Assembly: GCA_015143295.1 (NCBI GenBank)
Contig: JABCRI010000866.1
Location: 53,059 to 117,058, forward strand
DNA length: 64,000 bases
Reading direction: 5' to 3'
Origin: Tetracentron sinense
Taxonomy: Eukaryota; Streptophyta; Magnoliopsida; Trochodendrales; Trochodendraceae
Shown here: in pieces, positions 12,441 through 24,600 of the stretch
Position numbering within the stretch: the first letter of the stretch is position 1
How the letters are laid out: every line of letters begins with the position of its first letter
Notes under the pieces: model-generated
Databases searched by the model: none
Told to the model about the DNA's origin: nothing
What the model saw: only the letters and a program-made list of their open reading frames with translations
Made by a program: the position numbers and the translations under genes

Positions 12441-13285
12441 ACAAGATGCAAGTTTACAAGATGATGATAAGGCATTCATGCATGCACCCATACATGATTT
12501 TCACAAGGCATATCGAGATATGGAAACGGGTTTTCAAGCATGAGTTTTATCGGCGTTTTTGCATTCATGCACATCAAGATGATAATATTGCTCCATGTTT
12601 AATATTATTTAAATTCTATGGGTTTACTATTGCCTGGAATTGATGATTGGTATGGTACTACTCCTTGCATGTTTATTATTGTTATGGATAGCTAGTAGCT
12701 TGTACTTGCTGAGTATTCCATGCTCAGTCGTACTTTCATGTCGGCAGGTACTGAGGGAGCCCTCGACCCAGAGCCTTGGGTTGAGGATGAGTATATCGAG
12801 GAGAGAGAGCCGTCTATCCCACTGCAGTCTCAGGCGGACCGAGACCTTGATGTGTGGCCATACCTCGACTACTGTTGAGGGGAGAGTACGAGAGGGTCTT
12901 TTATGTATTTTGACATTTTGATAGGTGGGTCTGTCCACCTTAGACTTAGACATGTTTGTATATATGTTAACTTGGAATACTATGTTGGAAATCTTAGAAG
13001 AAAAGAAAAAGTTAGTTTACGCTTCCGCAATTTATGTTTAGCTTGCGCGCTCTGATTATCATTGTTTGGTACTGTAATTATCTTGTTCATTACAGGATGG
13101 TTTGGCAGGTACGTATAGTCACGCCTAAAGTATCCCTAAACTCGTAGGGGGTATTTTGGGGCGCGACATTAACCACAATTAAAGGATGTCTAAAGGGACA
13201 TGTGGCAGCATTAGTGGCGTAACCGGAATCTCGCGAGTCCCGTTACAACTGGAGAGAATCACGAGTCATTTGTTATATATGGACA

Positions 13286-13618
13286 AAAAATAAGTTTCTT
13301 TGAATCAAAACCTGTTGACTTAAACATATCGGCTGAGCACATACAGCTCAGTAAACATAAAATCCTAACTAACTTGTGAGCTTATTCAACTTGCATACGC
13401 TTGTGAAGTAACTTAAAATAACTCAACATTATATATTTGAAGATGCTACGATATTTATTTATACCGAGTAACCAACGATTTGACACCTATTAGTGCCCTT
13501 AGGATTCTTGTGAGTCAGATAAATAGTACCCAAAATCTACTTGTGAGTCAGGTACTATGTACCCTTGATTTGCTAATTAGTTAGTTTGGTACTAGGCATC
13601 CTTGAGAAATAGGTACGA
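13286..13618 (-). mobile_element. Truncated gypsy-like LTR fragment
   Basis: It matches parts of the next LTR-like segment: AAACATATCGG followed by GCTCAGT, CCAACGATTTGACAC, and TAGGATTCTTGTGA. It is therefore a partial copy of the same LTR family lying next to it. Both ends are truncated. Confidence 0.55.
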
Positions 13619-16600
13619 TGTCGCGCCCCAAAATTTCAGCCTAGGTTGAAATGAAACTTTGACTCGTGACACTGCTTATCTTGAACTTATCTTCATCTTG
13701 AGCTTATAAGACATATTAAAAAGATAGATTAATTTTTTTTTTCCTTCTTTAAATGTAACAATCTCATGATGTCTAAATAATTGAACCATAGACAATTGAA
13801 ATCTTAAGCCACTCATCTGTAATTATCTTATTACAATCCCTTAAAATTCAAAGATTGATAATCTAAAATTCTGTGATATGAATATCTATCCAAATGATTC
13901 TCATTTCTGTATAATCACCTTCCGCTTCCTCAAGATATTATTCCACCTCCCAAGGTTCAGCTACAAACTTGGGATCTACTAATTAAACCCGCCGACATTA
14001 AACATATCGGTTAAGCAATAATGCGCTCAGTGGATTTAAAGTCCTAGCTAACAATATCATAAACATATCACATAGATCATAACAATAGCATAAGCATATC
14101 ACATACATTCTTAACATACTTAACTGAATTTAATATGGCATACATAATCATGGTGTAACATAAATAATTATGGTGTAATATACATAATCCAAGTGCAAAA
14201 GTTATGTGAGCATATACATCTTACTTAGCTTGTGAGCATCTTATCTTACTTAAATTATCATGCTTGTGAGATCTTATCTTTTGAGAAACAATATGCACTT
14301 CTGAGATGACTTAAAAAAACTCAAAACTCTTATATCAGTTATGAGATTACATATATACATCAAATACCAACGATTTGACACATGTTGACGTCTATAGGAT
14401 TCTTGTGAACTAAATACTAGTAGCCTCATTTTCCTACCTTGAATTTACTTGTGAACCAAGTACTAGCATTTTTGATTTCTAGGTACAAGTATCTTGAGAT
14501 CTTAGACTGGTGTTGGTACCCGTAACTTGTGAGAACTTAATCATGCCAACATACTTCTACTTACATACATATTTGTGAGATCTTATGAGCTTGTGAAATT
14601 TCTTACTTATGAGCTTGTAAGATTTCATACTTGTAAGCTTGTGAACTTTCTTACTTATGAGCTTGTGAGCATATCTTACTTGTGAACATAACATAGGTGA
14701 TCAAACTTTGGTTAAACTATACCCTAGATCACAAATCTAGTGTTATCGAGAATCCATCATAGCATCCCATACCACTATAATAAAGGATCTAAACACAAGA
14801 CCGTAATTTTAAGGCTTGTTAACCGAAATTAAATCACAACATACACCATACTTCATACTTATTACTTATTACATTAATTCATATTGTGAAACATCATATT
14901 CATAATTCGTAAGGCATATAAACAACATACTTAAAATTTATAAAACATAAAGACATCCCTTTAATCATCAATTAATCAAAAACCTTTATTTACATCTCAA
15001 TCATACAATAAATATAAATCTACATATTTCTTAACATAACATCCTTACATTATTATAAATCTTTGAAAAATTCATACATCCACTTGAGATCTTAATCATA
15101 AATCATACTTATTCTTGTTGATCATGGTTATGAAATCATTAACTTTGAACAGTATATCAAACAGGCTTATCAATCCTTATTCTTAATTCTTATTTTAACA
15201 ATTATATTATTATTAGCTAAAGAAGTTGTATCAAACCTTGATTCGATTGCTTCCGTATGATCACGAACATAAACCTTTCGTGGAGGAAAACTCTTTCCAC
15301 ACGAAACATACAACCATCCTTAGTAGAAATTCCCCAGCAAAAGGATCCCCAGTAGAGACTCTCAGTGGCTCCCTAGCAGAAAGCATCAACAACATGATAG
15401 ACCTACCTATCCGTAGCAACAGTTGTTTTAGGCAAACCCTCTCCTTTTCATACTCTACTATTCGAGAGCAAAAGATAACATACAAATCCCCAACAACCCC
15501 TAATAAAGGCAATCCCCTGGAAAATTTGAAAGCTAACTAAGTAATCTTTTAGAAAAAATCCAAGTCTTGCAAAAGTTACAAACTTTTTTTGAAAAGCAAA
15601 ATGTTTTCAAAAATATTTGGTGTCATAGCCTGGTTGGACCAACTAACAGCAGTTGTCCTGGCAAGACAATCAGAAGAAGTCAACACCCCGCTTCCTCACA
15701 AGTCGTAACCAAGAGAGTCATGGGAAAGCATCGTGTCCTCATCCCAGTATGTCATCATTGAATTCAAGTTGCACACACTATAGCTGCACTCGAGCACCAC
15801 AATTGCATTATAGCAATTTCCTCAGCATGCATTATATAACAACATCATATTCTAATTCAATCTCCTCAGCTAGCACCTCCGTGAGATGCAACTCCAAATC
15901 AATCTGGCTAGTGCCTTTGGGAGATGCCACTTCAAATCAATTTGGCTAGCGCTTCCAGGAGATACCACATCAATCAATCTGGCTATCGCCTCTAGGAGAT
16001 GCTACCTCGATTAATCAAAATCCTAAAATCAATCATTCTAGTGCCTCCGACCTAATATGAGAGCATCCTTGACATCCCTGTGTGACCCCTAGCCTAATCT
16101 GAGAGCATTCTTGACACCCCCGTGTGTCCCCTGATCTAATCTGAGAGCGTCCTTAACACCCCCGTGTGTCCTCCAATCTAATCTAAGAGCGTCATTGATA
16201 CCCTTGTGTGTCACATGTCCTAATCTGAGAGTGCCTTTGACACCCCTGTGTGTCCCTTAACCTAATCTGAGAATGTCCTTGACACCCCCGTGTGTCTCCT
16301 GACTAATCTGAGTGTGCCCTTGGTACCCTGTGTGTCCCCTGACCAATTTTGAATGTAACTTCAATCAATTTGGATAACGCCTCTAAGAGTGCCACATCAA
16401 ATCAATTTGGCTAGCACCTCCGGGAGATGTCACTTCAATCAATCTGGTTAGTGTCTCTGGGATATGTCATCTCAATTATCAAAATCAATTCGGCTAGTGC
16501 CTACGACACATGTCACAATACCGAAATCTGAATATGTCATTCGACTGACCTAGAGCATGTCACCTCCAAGTCTTCCCGGCTGGTGCCTCTGTTGGCATGC

Positions 16601-16868
16601 CACTTCCCCAGCATGAGTCCCGGCCACTAAACCATCCTTGAGTGTACCTCCCAAGCAATGCCCTCTGACCAATCCTGAATGAATCTAAGCAATTCAAGTT
16701 GTATCATTCAAGGCATCCATGCATATCCCCTGCATTTCGGGAAAGCAACCCACAAAATGTCAACATTCTCCACTTCTTCAAAATCAATCTCTCCGGTGTA
16801 AAAATAGGATGATTTTAGTTTTAGTCGTTCAATTACCAACTTGATACTTTCCGACAAAGAGTGGCAGT
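13619..16868 (-). mobile_element. Degenerate gypsy-like LTR and minisatellite region
   Basis: It begins TGTCGCGCCCCAAAATTTC, a typical minus-oriented gypsy LTR edge, and contains the CGCTCAGT / CCGACATTAAACATATCGG block near 13990-14030. CTTGTGAG repeats are dense at 14200-14700. No coding domain is recognisable, and the open frames at 15226-15949 lack any motif. The right boundary is unclear: it stops where LTR G2 begins. Confidence 0.45.
15870..16520. repeat. Two interleaved minisatellites
   Basis: One unit of about 45 bp is built on CAATCTGGCTAGTGCCTC..GGGAGATGCCAC (15870-16020, 16370-16520). The other, of about 60 bp, is built on CCTAATCTGAGAGC..TTGACACCCCCGTGTGTCC (16050-16340, about six units). 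Both are diverged and non-coding. Confidence 0.75.
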
Positions 16869-16982
16869 TGTAAGCATTCAATTTTTACACTCCTCCCTTA
16901 ACCATAGTTATCCTAGCCTAACCCTAGGTTAAACCCTAAAAGCAACCTTAAGTTAAACCCTAGAAGAAACCCTAACCAAACC

Positions 16983-18038
16983 TATAATGACCCCAAATCC
17001 TACCTTGAACAAAATAGGACTTTGGGTCACCACATTTCTTAAATCTACTTAAAATCTCATGACATTCAAAGCATACTACATGAGTCTTAAAAAATGAGAG
17101 TAATAAAATTTCGATATATAATATCAAGTCATCTGGCTCAAGTCTATGGTCAACAGAACAACCTATTATAAACAAATAGTCTAATACTCAACTATAAAGT
17201 AATCTGATGAGCAACATCATGTAAGAGTTTATCACAAATCTCTCAACAAAAATCAAAACATAAACTAATAGGGTAACTATAAAAGCCTTTGGCTCCCTCC
17301 TCGGAAGGCTTACCTTATCCTCTTTCTTCGACGTAAGCCTCCTCAATCCAAGGCTCTACCACCAACTCTGGCTCCACACCTGCCAAGACAACAGTCTGAC
17401 TGAGTACAAAAGCACTCGGTGTATATAAAATCCAACCAACAACATAGTATACCTGCACTTAGTTAGAACCATATCTAATAGCATAATAACATAATCAGAG
17501 TGCGGAAGAACATATGCTTATATATATCATATCATCGCCTTGACTCGTGTACTTGTGAGAACCTTAGACTTAAAAAGAACATATTTATCATATGCTTATG
17601 CTTATTAGACCACGTGCTTGTGAGATGCTTATGCTTATGCACTTATTCAGATCATACACTTCTTCAGATCCCTCACTGAGCTTATTCAGTATGATAGGCG
17701 TATGCAATGCTTATGCTTATGAGTTTTGAGCAGCTTATTCAGATCTCTCATTGGACTTTTTCAGAATATCAGGCGTATGCAATCCTTATGGTTGTGGTCC
17801 ACATGTGTGACTTGTGAGACTCTTCTCTTAACATACATGTGTGTTTGTGCATAAGTATCGTAATTAACATTCGAGTTGGTAATCGTTCAGATTCTAATCT
17901 CCTACCATGGAAACTCCACTACGCTGTCCCATACCATATAGTTAGAGAATTTCCGGTTTGAAAGATTTTCCTCTAAATTCTTACCTTCCCGAATATCAAT
18001 TACCATGCAAGTAATTAGGCATAACTTAACAAACAATG

Positions 18039-18074
<36 letters not shown>

Positions 18075-19312
18075 TATCATGATTTTTAGCATAATTTATA
18101 ACCAATTTCCAACAATTCCATAGTGTCATATTAATATTTATCTCCTCAAGCATTTTAACAAACACCTTGGGTGCGTAATTTATGAATGCATTGTCCTTTT
18201 CTGTTTCCAACATTTCACCACTCCATAATCTATTCATACAACCCAAAAACAATCCACATTTATACATTCATCCCATCCTCCATACATTCCATCCATATTA
18301 TTAAACCCCATTTCCATCCATAATAGCTTAATTCATACAAAATTAGGGGAAAACATATCTAATTTCTATTTATATCATTTCTATTATACTAACATTCACA
18401 AAACATCATAATAGGGTTGATTTGGATAGTATATAGACCTTAGGGATCCTTCCCTTGGATCCAAATCGCTCCCAAGAAGCTTTGAGGAAGATCTCCAAGC
18501 TCTTCTTATAATTTCCAAACTATCTCTTTCTTCTCCAAGAAATTTTCGCTCAAAACCCTAGGTTTCCTCTTCTCCCTTGCCAAATTAGGTTAGAAATGGT
18601 TTAGAAACCTAAAACCCTTGAAATAGACCCCTATTTATAGTCCCAAGGGTTAAAAACCCAAAAAACATGACTTTTTAAAAAAAATTTGGATGAGCGATAG
18701 ATCACACTTATACCTGAAAGAAAGCTCCAAAACTCATCTGTATGCGATCGATCGCACTTTCTATGCGATAGATCACACTATAGGTGCAATAGTTTGCAGT
18801 CCCCCTTCCGGATTCCAACTGATTTTACATTCGCTTTGGTATTGTGACCATAACTTTTGATTCGCTTATTGGATTTTGACGATTCAACTTCTGTTGAACT
18901 CATCTTTAAAAAGGAAACAGATTTAGCTCTAATGGATAAATCCTAATTCTGAGTTTTTAATAGTCTAAATGGGCTTTAAAGCTGACTGGTCTAAAATTTC
19001 AGCAGATATAACATCGGAAAAACCACTTTTGACTTAGCTTAGACTCAAAATCTGGAAAATCATTAACCATGAACCTTAAAGATGGTTTCAATACCTTTCT
19101 AATGGTTCAAGAATCACTCGATTCTGATAAACGGTGATAATACTAGAGCTTCCTAAAGTTGAGGTTATGTTAAGGCATCCCTCTACAACTTTGATTAAGC
19201 CTTGATCACACCACAACAATTAGATATTAATACAAACACATTAAAACATCACAAAGATTATTATACTCCTAAAACTTGCATTAAAAGCATGAAAAAGATT
19301 TAGGTCTTTACA
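16983..19312 (-). repeat. 3' LTR of element C
   Basis: This 2330-bp LTR is homologous to 24601-27001 along its length. The outer end is mutated (TATAATGACC instead of TGTAACAACC), and the inner end is TCTTTACA. It contains (AT)15 at 18043-18072, a CTATAAATAG TATA box (18631-18640, minus) and dyads near 18696-18805. Confidence 0.85.
18696..18805. repeat. Dyad cluster in the 3' LTR of C
   Basis: A perfect TGCGATCGATCGCA lies at 18743-18756, with decayed copies such as TGCGATAGATCACA at 18764-18777. The cluster is 56-165 bp from the TATA box, upstream in LTR orientation. The anchor block follows at 18837-18905. Confidence 0.85.
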
Positions 19313-20832
19313 TCCTCTCCCCCTTAAAAGAATTTCGTCCCCGAAATTTACGTACCATAGGTGAACAAGTGCGAATACTTTTGCGGACTTCGAATTTTCT
19401 TTCCCAAATAACCTCTTCTCTAGAGTGATGCTCCCATTGCAAGAGTACAAAAGGAATGACCTTAGAACATAAGACTTGCTCCTTCCGGTCCAAGATTTGA
19501 GCCGGTTGCTCCAATAGAGTCAAATCTTCCCGAATTTCTAATGGTTCCAAATCAATGACGTGTGAAGGATCTGAAATATACTTCCTCAACATAGAGATGT
19601 GAAAGACATTATGCACACCTGCTATATGAGGTGGCAAGGTGACACAGTAAGCAATTTCTTCGACTCGGGTGATGATCTCAAAAGGACCCACATATCTCGG
19701 ACTGAGCTTGCCCCGTTTGCTAAATCTCATCACCCCTTTCATAGGTGAGATATTGACAAACAGAAAATCTCCAACTTGAAACTCAAGATCTCTCCTGCGA
19801 GTATCGGCGTAGCTCTTCTACCTACTTTAACCTGATTTCAACCTCTCTCTGATCAACTGAATTCTATCCGCAGTCTGACCAATGAGCTCGAGTTGCAGAA
19901 GCTTCCTCTTGCCAACTTCATCCCAATACAATGGTGAACGACAACTCCTCCCATAGAGTGCCTCAAATAGTGCCATCTGAATACTGACCTGATAGCTATT
20001 ATTGTAGGCAAATTCACCCAACGGCAGGTGATCATCCCAACTGCCCTGAAAGTTTAACATGCAAGCTCATAGCATGTCCTCTATGATCTGGTTCACCCTC
20101 TCTATTTGCCCATCTATTTACGGATGAAATGCCGTACTGAAATCTAAATGGGAACCCATAGCCTGCTGAAAACTCTTCCAGAATCTGGAAGTAAATCTCA
20201 GGTCTCGATCAAATACAATGGTAACTGGCACTCTATGCAAATGGACTACTTCTTTGATATAGAGGTTAGCCAATTGGTTGGAGTTGAAAGTGGTCCGATA
20301 AGGAAGAAATTGAGCCGACTTAGTCAATCGATTGACCACAACCCAAATGGCATCAAAGTTCTTCGCTGTCCTTAGCAAACCAACAATAAAGTTCATGGAG
20401 ATATTTTTCCACTTCCACTCGGGAATAGGAAGTGACTGAAGGATTCTTGTCCGTCTCTTGTGTCCGGCTGAAGCCCCGGTGAATGAGGAGTAGGCAATCT
20501 CGGATCCGGGGTGAAACATCTCCACAATGGAAACAACCTCCAGTAATTGCCCTACACTTTCCTGCTCTATGCCTCTTTCTATACTGGCTACATACATCAT
20601 ACAACTAAGTCCCAACATTAGGTGAGTCAACCTGAGTATGCCTCTGATATGGGGTAGGCCTAGCAATCAACATAGGACCTGATGTCCTTGGCCTCTTGTC
20701 TTGCAGTTTTTGTCTATCTACCTGCATTTCTCTCTTTCTCAAAAACTTTGTCGATTTTCTCTCAGCAATCAAAACTCTCTCACTAACTTCCCGGTAAGTC
20801 TCAAGATGCAAAATCTCAACCTTGCCTCTGAT
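19308..20832 (-). pseudogene. Element C gag C-terminus joined to integrase
   Basis: Read on the minus strand, the order is as follows. The gag C-terminal segment (YIRGKVEILHLETYREVSER, near 20830) comes first. A CCHC zinc knuckle CFHCGDVSPRIRDC (near 20500) follows, its His replaced by Pro. Then, with a frame change, comes an integrase region: LPIPEWKWKNISMNF, DRDLRFTSRFWKS, and further on GKLSPRYVGPFEI and HNVFHISMLRKY. The tail ILDRKEQVL...REEVIWERKFEVR is chromodomain-like. Protease, reverse transcriptase and RNase H, normally about 2 kb between knuckle and integrase, are deleted. Stops and shifts break the integrase at several points. The last frame runs into the 3' LTR. It is not functional. 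Confidence 0.8.
19313..19330 (-). other. Polypurine tract of element C
   Basis: On the minus strand AAGGGGGAGAGGA lies immediately before the 3' LTR start TGTAAAGACC. This is the usual second-strand primer. Confidence 0.8.
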
Positions 20833-21828
20833 GTAGTTGTGAGCACGGGTTTTGGAAACCCTGAAAAATCTCACGTGTTTAGAGTCGCCACCCATTCATT
20901 CAGAAGGGATAAGTCCCGGGATTCGGATAAGGTTTTGATCTACAATTGAGATCAGGGTAAGAGGTTCAGTTAAGCCCAGGGAAGGTGTTAGGCATCCTGA
21001 GGCTTCCATTTTGTAATAGTTCCATACTTCTTAGGTTTAAGCAAATTAATATCAAAGTTTGTTAAAATGCCTAAGTGTTTAAAATAAGACTAATCTAAGA
21101 AAGAAGATCTAACTAGGGTCAAACCCGAGTTGGGTTGCCTACATACTCACATAGGGGTGAGATTAGACCGAGCGAACTTCTGACATTTGAGCCTATGCCA
21201 AGGCTAGGGGTATGTGTGTGCACCAAGGGTGGCTAATGGACCTAACTTGAGGGTTAGGGATTTGTTGACCGAGGTTGATCAAGTGCATGGTAGGGGCCCG
21301 ATAGGCCAAGGGGTAGTCCGGTAAACTAGGATTTGGGCTCGGTAGTTCAAGAGAGGAGCCCGGTAGGCTAAGACAAAGTTTGACCATGATTAGGGTTGCT
21401 AATCGGGGTTAAGTCAAACTAACTATGATTAAGATTGCTAATCATAGTAAAAAGGTCTAGAAACTAAATTTTTGATATGTTTAGATTTTTTGGATGTTTT
21501 TGAGATTTTTCCAGATTTTTTCTCAAGGTTAAGGATTACTTAACCATGGTTAAAGGGGAGGTCACCATGGTTAGGGCTGCTAACAGTGATTAAATGGCTG
21601 AAACAGACCATTTTTAGGTATCTCATAATATTTCTGATTTTTGAGCATTTTTCTAAAATTTATGGGTTAAGGATTGTTTAACCATGGTTAAATGTTAACC
21701 AAAGATGGGTTTAACCATGGTTAAGGGTCTGATTAGGTTATGATTGGACTCAAAGAGCATGACAGGGCCTAGAATGGCCTTCTACCTGGTCTGGGCCCTG
21801 TGTAAAGCCCCAAAATCAAAGAATTTGG

Positions 21829-23080
21829 TAATGGTGGTAATGGGATTACCGCCATTATAGTAAGCCTTTTGACCATGGTTTGTAGGGAGTTAACTTGACT
21901 TAGGGCCTGACCTAATGGGTTCTGAGACCACAGGGGTGTAGCTTGAAGTCCAGAGAGGACCCTAGGACTTTGGTGGGCCTATGAGAAGGTCTGGCATGGG
22001 CCCCACAATGGCCTGAAGGTACCCGGGTTGGGAGTGTGAAATGGTGGTAGATGGACTACCGTCAATAAGGTAACCTGAGTTTGAGGGTATTTTTACCAGG
22101 GTTAAGATTAAGGGTTGAGTTTAGACTGACCAGGCCAGGTAGAGGGAGGTTTGGGGATCCTAACCATGGCCCTGGACTGGACTAGGGCCTAACCTAATCA
22201 CGATTAAAAGGTTGCTAAAGTGAAGGACCAGGCATGGCGGTAATTATTCTACCGCCATTCCTGGAAGATTTCAGAAAACCATTTTTTCCTATTGGGGGCT
22301 ATACCAGGGCATTGCTAGGGGATCCCTCATGGTCTGAAGGTCCCCCAGAACTAAAGGGGAGATAGCCATGTATGGAGGGTTATTGCAGTTGATGACCTAA
22401 GGGGGACCCCTATCCTTGGCGGAAGCTAACAACTATAAAAGAGAGAAAGAAAGGATCCACTGGAGTAGGACCAGGAGGTCTTACATGATAGTGCAAAAGA
22501 TAAAAAAAGAGGGGGAGAGGTGTATACCCTCTGTAGAACTCCACGGCTTGGAGTTGGTCCACTGGTGCGAGCTGGTACACGCTAGGGGAGGTTGGTGGTG
22601 GTTTAGGGACACCTGGTGAAGCTTGAGGATGCTCCTAAGGTAAAGACAGAGGCTGGGAAGGGTGGAGATGGGGCTCCCGAGCTTGACAGGGTTCAGGTAT
22701 GGAGGTTTAGATACGGTGGTGGTGGTGTGAAGTGCTGCAGTAGGCTGAGAGAGTCTGAGACAACTCCAGGAAGGGTCTGGGGACCTAACTAAGGTTGAGG
22801 CAAAGGTTTAAGGATGATGGGGTAGGGTTGGCTGAGTACGAGTAGGGTATCCCTATGGGTTCTTCCGGCCTTCAACAAACCATGGAGGGGGGGATTTATA
22901 GGAATGAAAGGAGAGGCCTGGGGGTTTTCTGGGCATTACTGGAGGCGTGGGGAACACAGGAGATACGAGCCAGGGTGGTGTAGGGGGAGCCTGTACGCGG
23001 ATTTGCAGAATCAAGCAAATGACGCTAATTGCATTACCGCCATTCCCAACTTAGTGCAAAATGGGAATGACGGTAATACA
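21829..23080. repeat. Series of spaced hairpins in LTR G1
   Basis: Inverted repeats built on ATGGCGGTA / TACCGCCAT occur at 21829-21857, 22040-22065, 22233-22259 and 23030-23079, where the arms are separated by about 18 bp. Matching hairpins occur in G2. Confidence 0.8.
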
Positions 23081-23319
23081 AGTACCCCCATTTAGGGTTT
23101 TTGCCGAAAAAGCTCCCCACACACTTGGGCCGTAAACACTGTTCATTTGCCATGTTTAGGATTGGCTATGTGATTACCGTCAATTAGGATTTTTTGAATT
23201 CTTGAATTATGGGCCCCACAATAAGGGTCCCTAGGATATGTGGGCCCCTATTTGGGTCCACCAGATGGTTCTAGGTTGGTTTTGGGGGTTTTTGGGCTTG
23301 AGATGGGCTTGGGAGGACC

Positions 23320-23700
23320 ATAGGGTTTACCTAGAGTTTAACCATGGTTTACCTAGGGTTTGACTTAGGGTTCACCTAGGGCTGTTAGGGTTTGATTTAG
23401 GGTTTACTTAGGGTTGCTAGGGCTTAGGGTTTCACCTAGGGCTTAACTAGGGTTTAGGATTTTACCTAGGGTTTGGATTTAGGGTTTATCTAGGATTAGG
23501 TTTAGGGTTTTACCTAGGGCTTAGGGTTTCACCTAGGGTTACTAGGGTTTGGATTTAGGGTTTACCTAGGGTTAGGTTTAGGGTTTTACCTAGGGCTTAG
23601 GGTTTGGATTTAGGGTTTACCTAGGATTAGGCTTAGGGTTTTACCTAGGGCTACTAGGGTTTACCTATGATTTAACTGGGGTCAACCATGGTTAAAAGGT
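23320..23700. repeat. Telomere-like degenerate repeat at the end of LTR G1
   Basis: About 25 irregular copies of TTTAGGGTTTACCTAGGG-type words. They contain the plant telomere word TTTAGGG but never as a regular 7-bp array. A weaker reverse version lies in G2 at 16910-16982 and 27002-27110, so it belongs to the LTR family, not to a chromosome end. Confidence 0.75.
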
Positions 23701-23747
23701 TTAACCATAGCTAGGGAGGGGTGTAAAAATTGGGTGCTTACAGTAGT

Positions 23748-24399
23748 CTCTGAGACCCCTCTCAAATCTCCTCGCCTTCATGCTCTCTGTGGTGATCAAA
23801 TGAGGTGCGAACCTAGACAGCTTCATGAACTTGGCCTCCTACTCGGCCACTGACATGCACCCTTACTGTAGAGTGGAGAACTCAATCTCCTTCAGCTCTC
23901 TCACTGAAGTCGAGAAGTACTGCTCATAAAAGATATCGAGGAAATCTCCCCATGCCCATGGCTGTCCTACTCTCTCTTCATTTCTCTTCCTGGCCGTGGA
24001 CCTCCACCAATGCTCCGCCTCTCCTTTCATGACAAAGGAGGTCCACTTCAGTCTCTGATCCTCAGTAGGCTCGAGTATAGAGAAGATCTTCTCTAACTGC
24101 ATAATCCACCGCTTTACTACCATTGGATCAGTACTCCCACAAAAAGCTAGAAGACCTATCCTCCTGAATGCTTCCACTCCATGATGTCGGGGTGGGTGGA
24201 CCTCAGCTGGCCTCTCTTGCTTGGCTTGCCCGGTTGCTAGCAAGGCAATCTGCTATGCCATGATTTTAGCATGTTGAGTCATGGCTGCTGCAATAGCCTC
24301 CATAGCCCGACTTTCATTGGGCTGACAGACACCCTCTGGGGTATCCCCATTAGTCACACTGCCTCCTTCATTCCTATTATTCCTTACACCTCTGCTCAT
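23748..24399 (-). pseudogene. Element C gag (N-terminal part)
   Basis: The minus-strand frame starts at ATG 24399 (MSRGVRNNRNEGG) and includes a retrotransposon gag domain: FRRIGLLAFCGSTDPMVVKR, EKIFSILE, AEHWWRS, DFLDIFYEQYF, LKEIEFSTLQ. An in-frame TAG at 24253-24255 and at least one further stop near 23857 break it. It continues to LRDY, where LTR G1 interrupts. Gag would form the particle core. This copy is dead. Confidence 0.8.
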
Positions 24400-24584
24400 G
24401 ACTTGCAAATCTTGAAGTCAAATATAAACCACATATCTCTTAGAAATCATTCAAAAGATATTAATAGCTTTCAACTTAATCTTAAGATTAGCCTAAGTCC
24501 TAGACTTGATGTTGCTTTCCTAAGTTAGAAAAATCCCCTTATCTTATACTTAATACCTTAGTCCTAAGAACTCTAATGCCTTGG

Positions 24585-24596
24585 GCTCTGATACCA
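24585..24596 (-). other. Primer-binding site of element C
   Basis: TGGTATCAGAGC on the minus strand is complementary to the 3' end of initiator tRNA-Met. It lies four bases inside the 5' LTR edge at 24601. Confidence 0.85.
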
Positions 24597-24600
24597 CCAC

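Larger units (their letters stand above)
10783..13168 (+). mobile_element. Solo LTR D (gypsy-like), TSD TTAAC
   Basis: This 2386-bp LTR starts TGTAGCATCCC, ends GGCGCGACA and is flanked by perfect TTAAC (10778-10782, 13169-13173). The block TGCTGAGTATTCCATGCTCAGT followed by TCGGCAGGTACTGAG near 12707-12755 is shared with chromovirus LTRs B, C and E, and its orientation implies plus-strand transcription. There is no clear TATA box. It carries a dyad cluster and a minisatellite. Confidence 0.85.
10511..13285. mobile_element. Foldback MITE split by solo LTR D
   Basis: The left arm (about 10511-10650) and right arm (about 10731-10782 continued at 13174-13285) are long inverted repeats. Landmarks are ATGACTCGTAATTATCTCCA, GCCACTGATGCTGCCACGTG, GATTAAGATTCACCCACCTA and CCTTGGTTTTTAGAAAAA. 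Without the LTR the element is about 0.38 kb. It is the best copy of the foldback family in the window and predates LTR D. Its own target duplication was not identified. Confidence 0.75.
20838..23742 (+). mobile_element. Large solo LTR G1 with TSD GTAGT
   Basis: This 2905-bp insertion starts TGTGAGCACGGGTTTTGG, ends GGGTGCTTACA and is flanked by perfect GTAGT (20833-20837, 23743-23747). It interrupts the gag of element C between LRDY and IRGKVE. It is homologous to G2 in the opposite orientation. There are no coding domains. I read it as a solo LTR of a large-LTR gypsy family (the GAGTCGCCACC block near the start is common in Tat/Ogre-type LTRs), but a small non-autonomous element cannot be excluded. 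Confidence 0.8.

Noticed and set aside
12395..12953. Overlapping frames of 82, 93 and 108 codons
   Set aside because: They overlap the minisatellite and U5-like part of solo LTR D and have no domain.
15226..15949. Open frames of 104, 64 and 98 codons as genes
   Set aside because: No motif, no promoter context and low-complexity composition, and they lie in degenerate LTR-like DNA.
16760..16868. Upstream integrase of chromovirus E
   Set aside because: A translation around 16820-16868 gives only a vague similarity, and the expected RLTKSA..FLP motif is absent. I do not assign it.
22416..23095. Frames of 67 and 63 codons within G1 as captured genes
   Set aside because: No domain is recognisable, and the sequence is LTR with repeated hairpins.
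23320..23700. True interstitial telomere
   Set aside because: The units are irregular and belong to the LTR consensus shared by G1 and G2.
19308..24399. Integrated pararetrovirus (caulimovirus-like)
   Set aside because: The domains are Ty3/gypsy gag and integrase with a chromodomain-like tail, bounded by LTRs. No movement or coat protein is seen.
24585..24596. tRNA-Met gene near the primer-binding site
   Set aside because: Only the 12-base complement to the tRNA 3' end is present. No cloverleaf can be formed. The same applies at 38049 and 54000.
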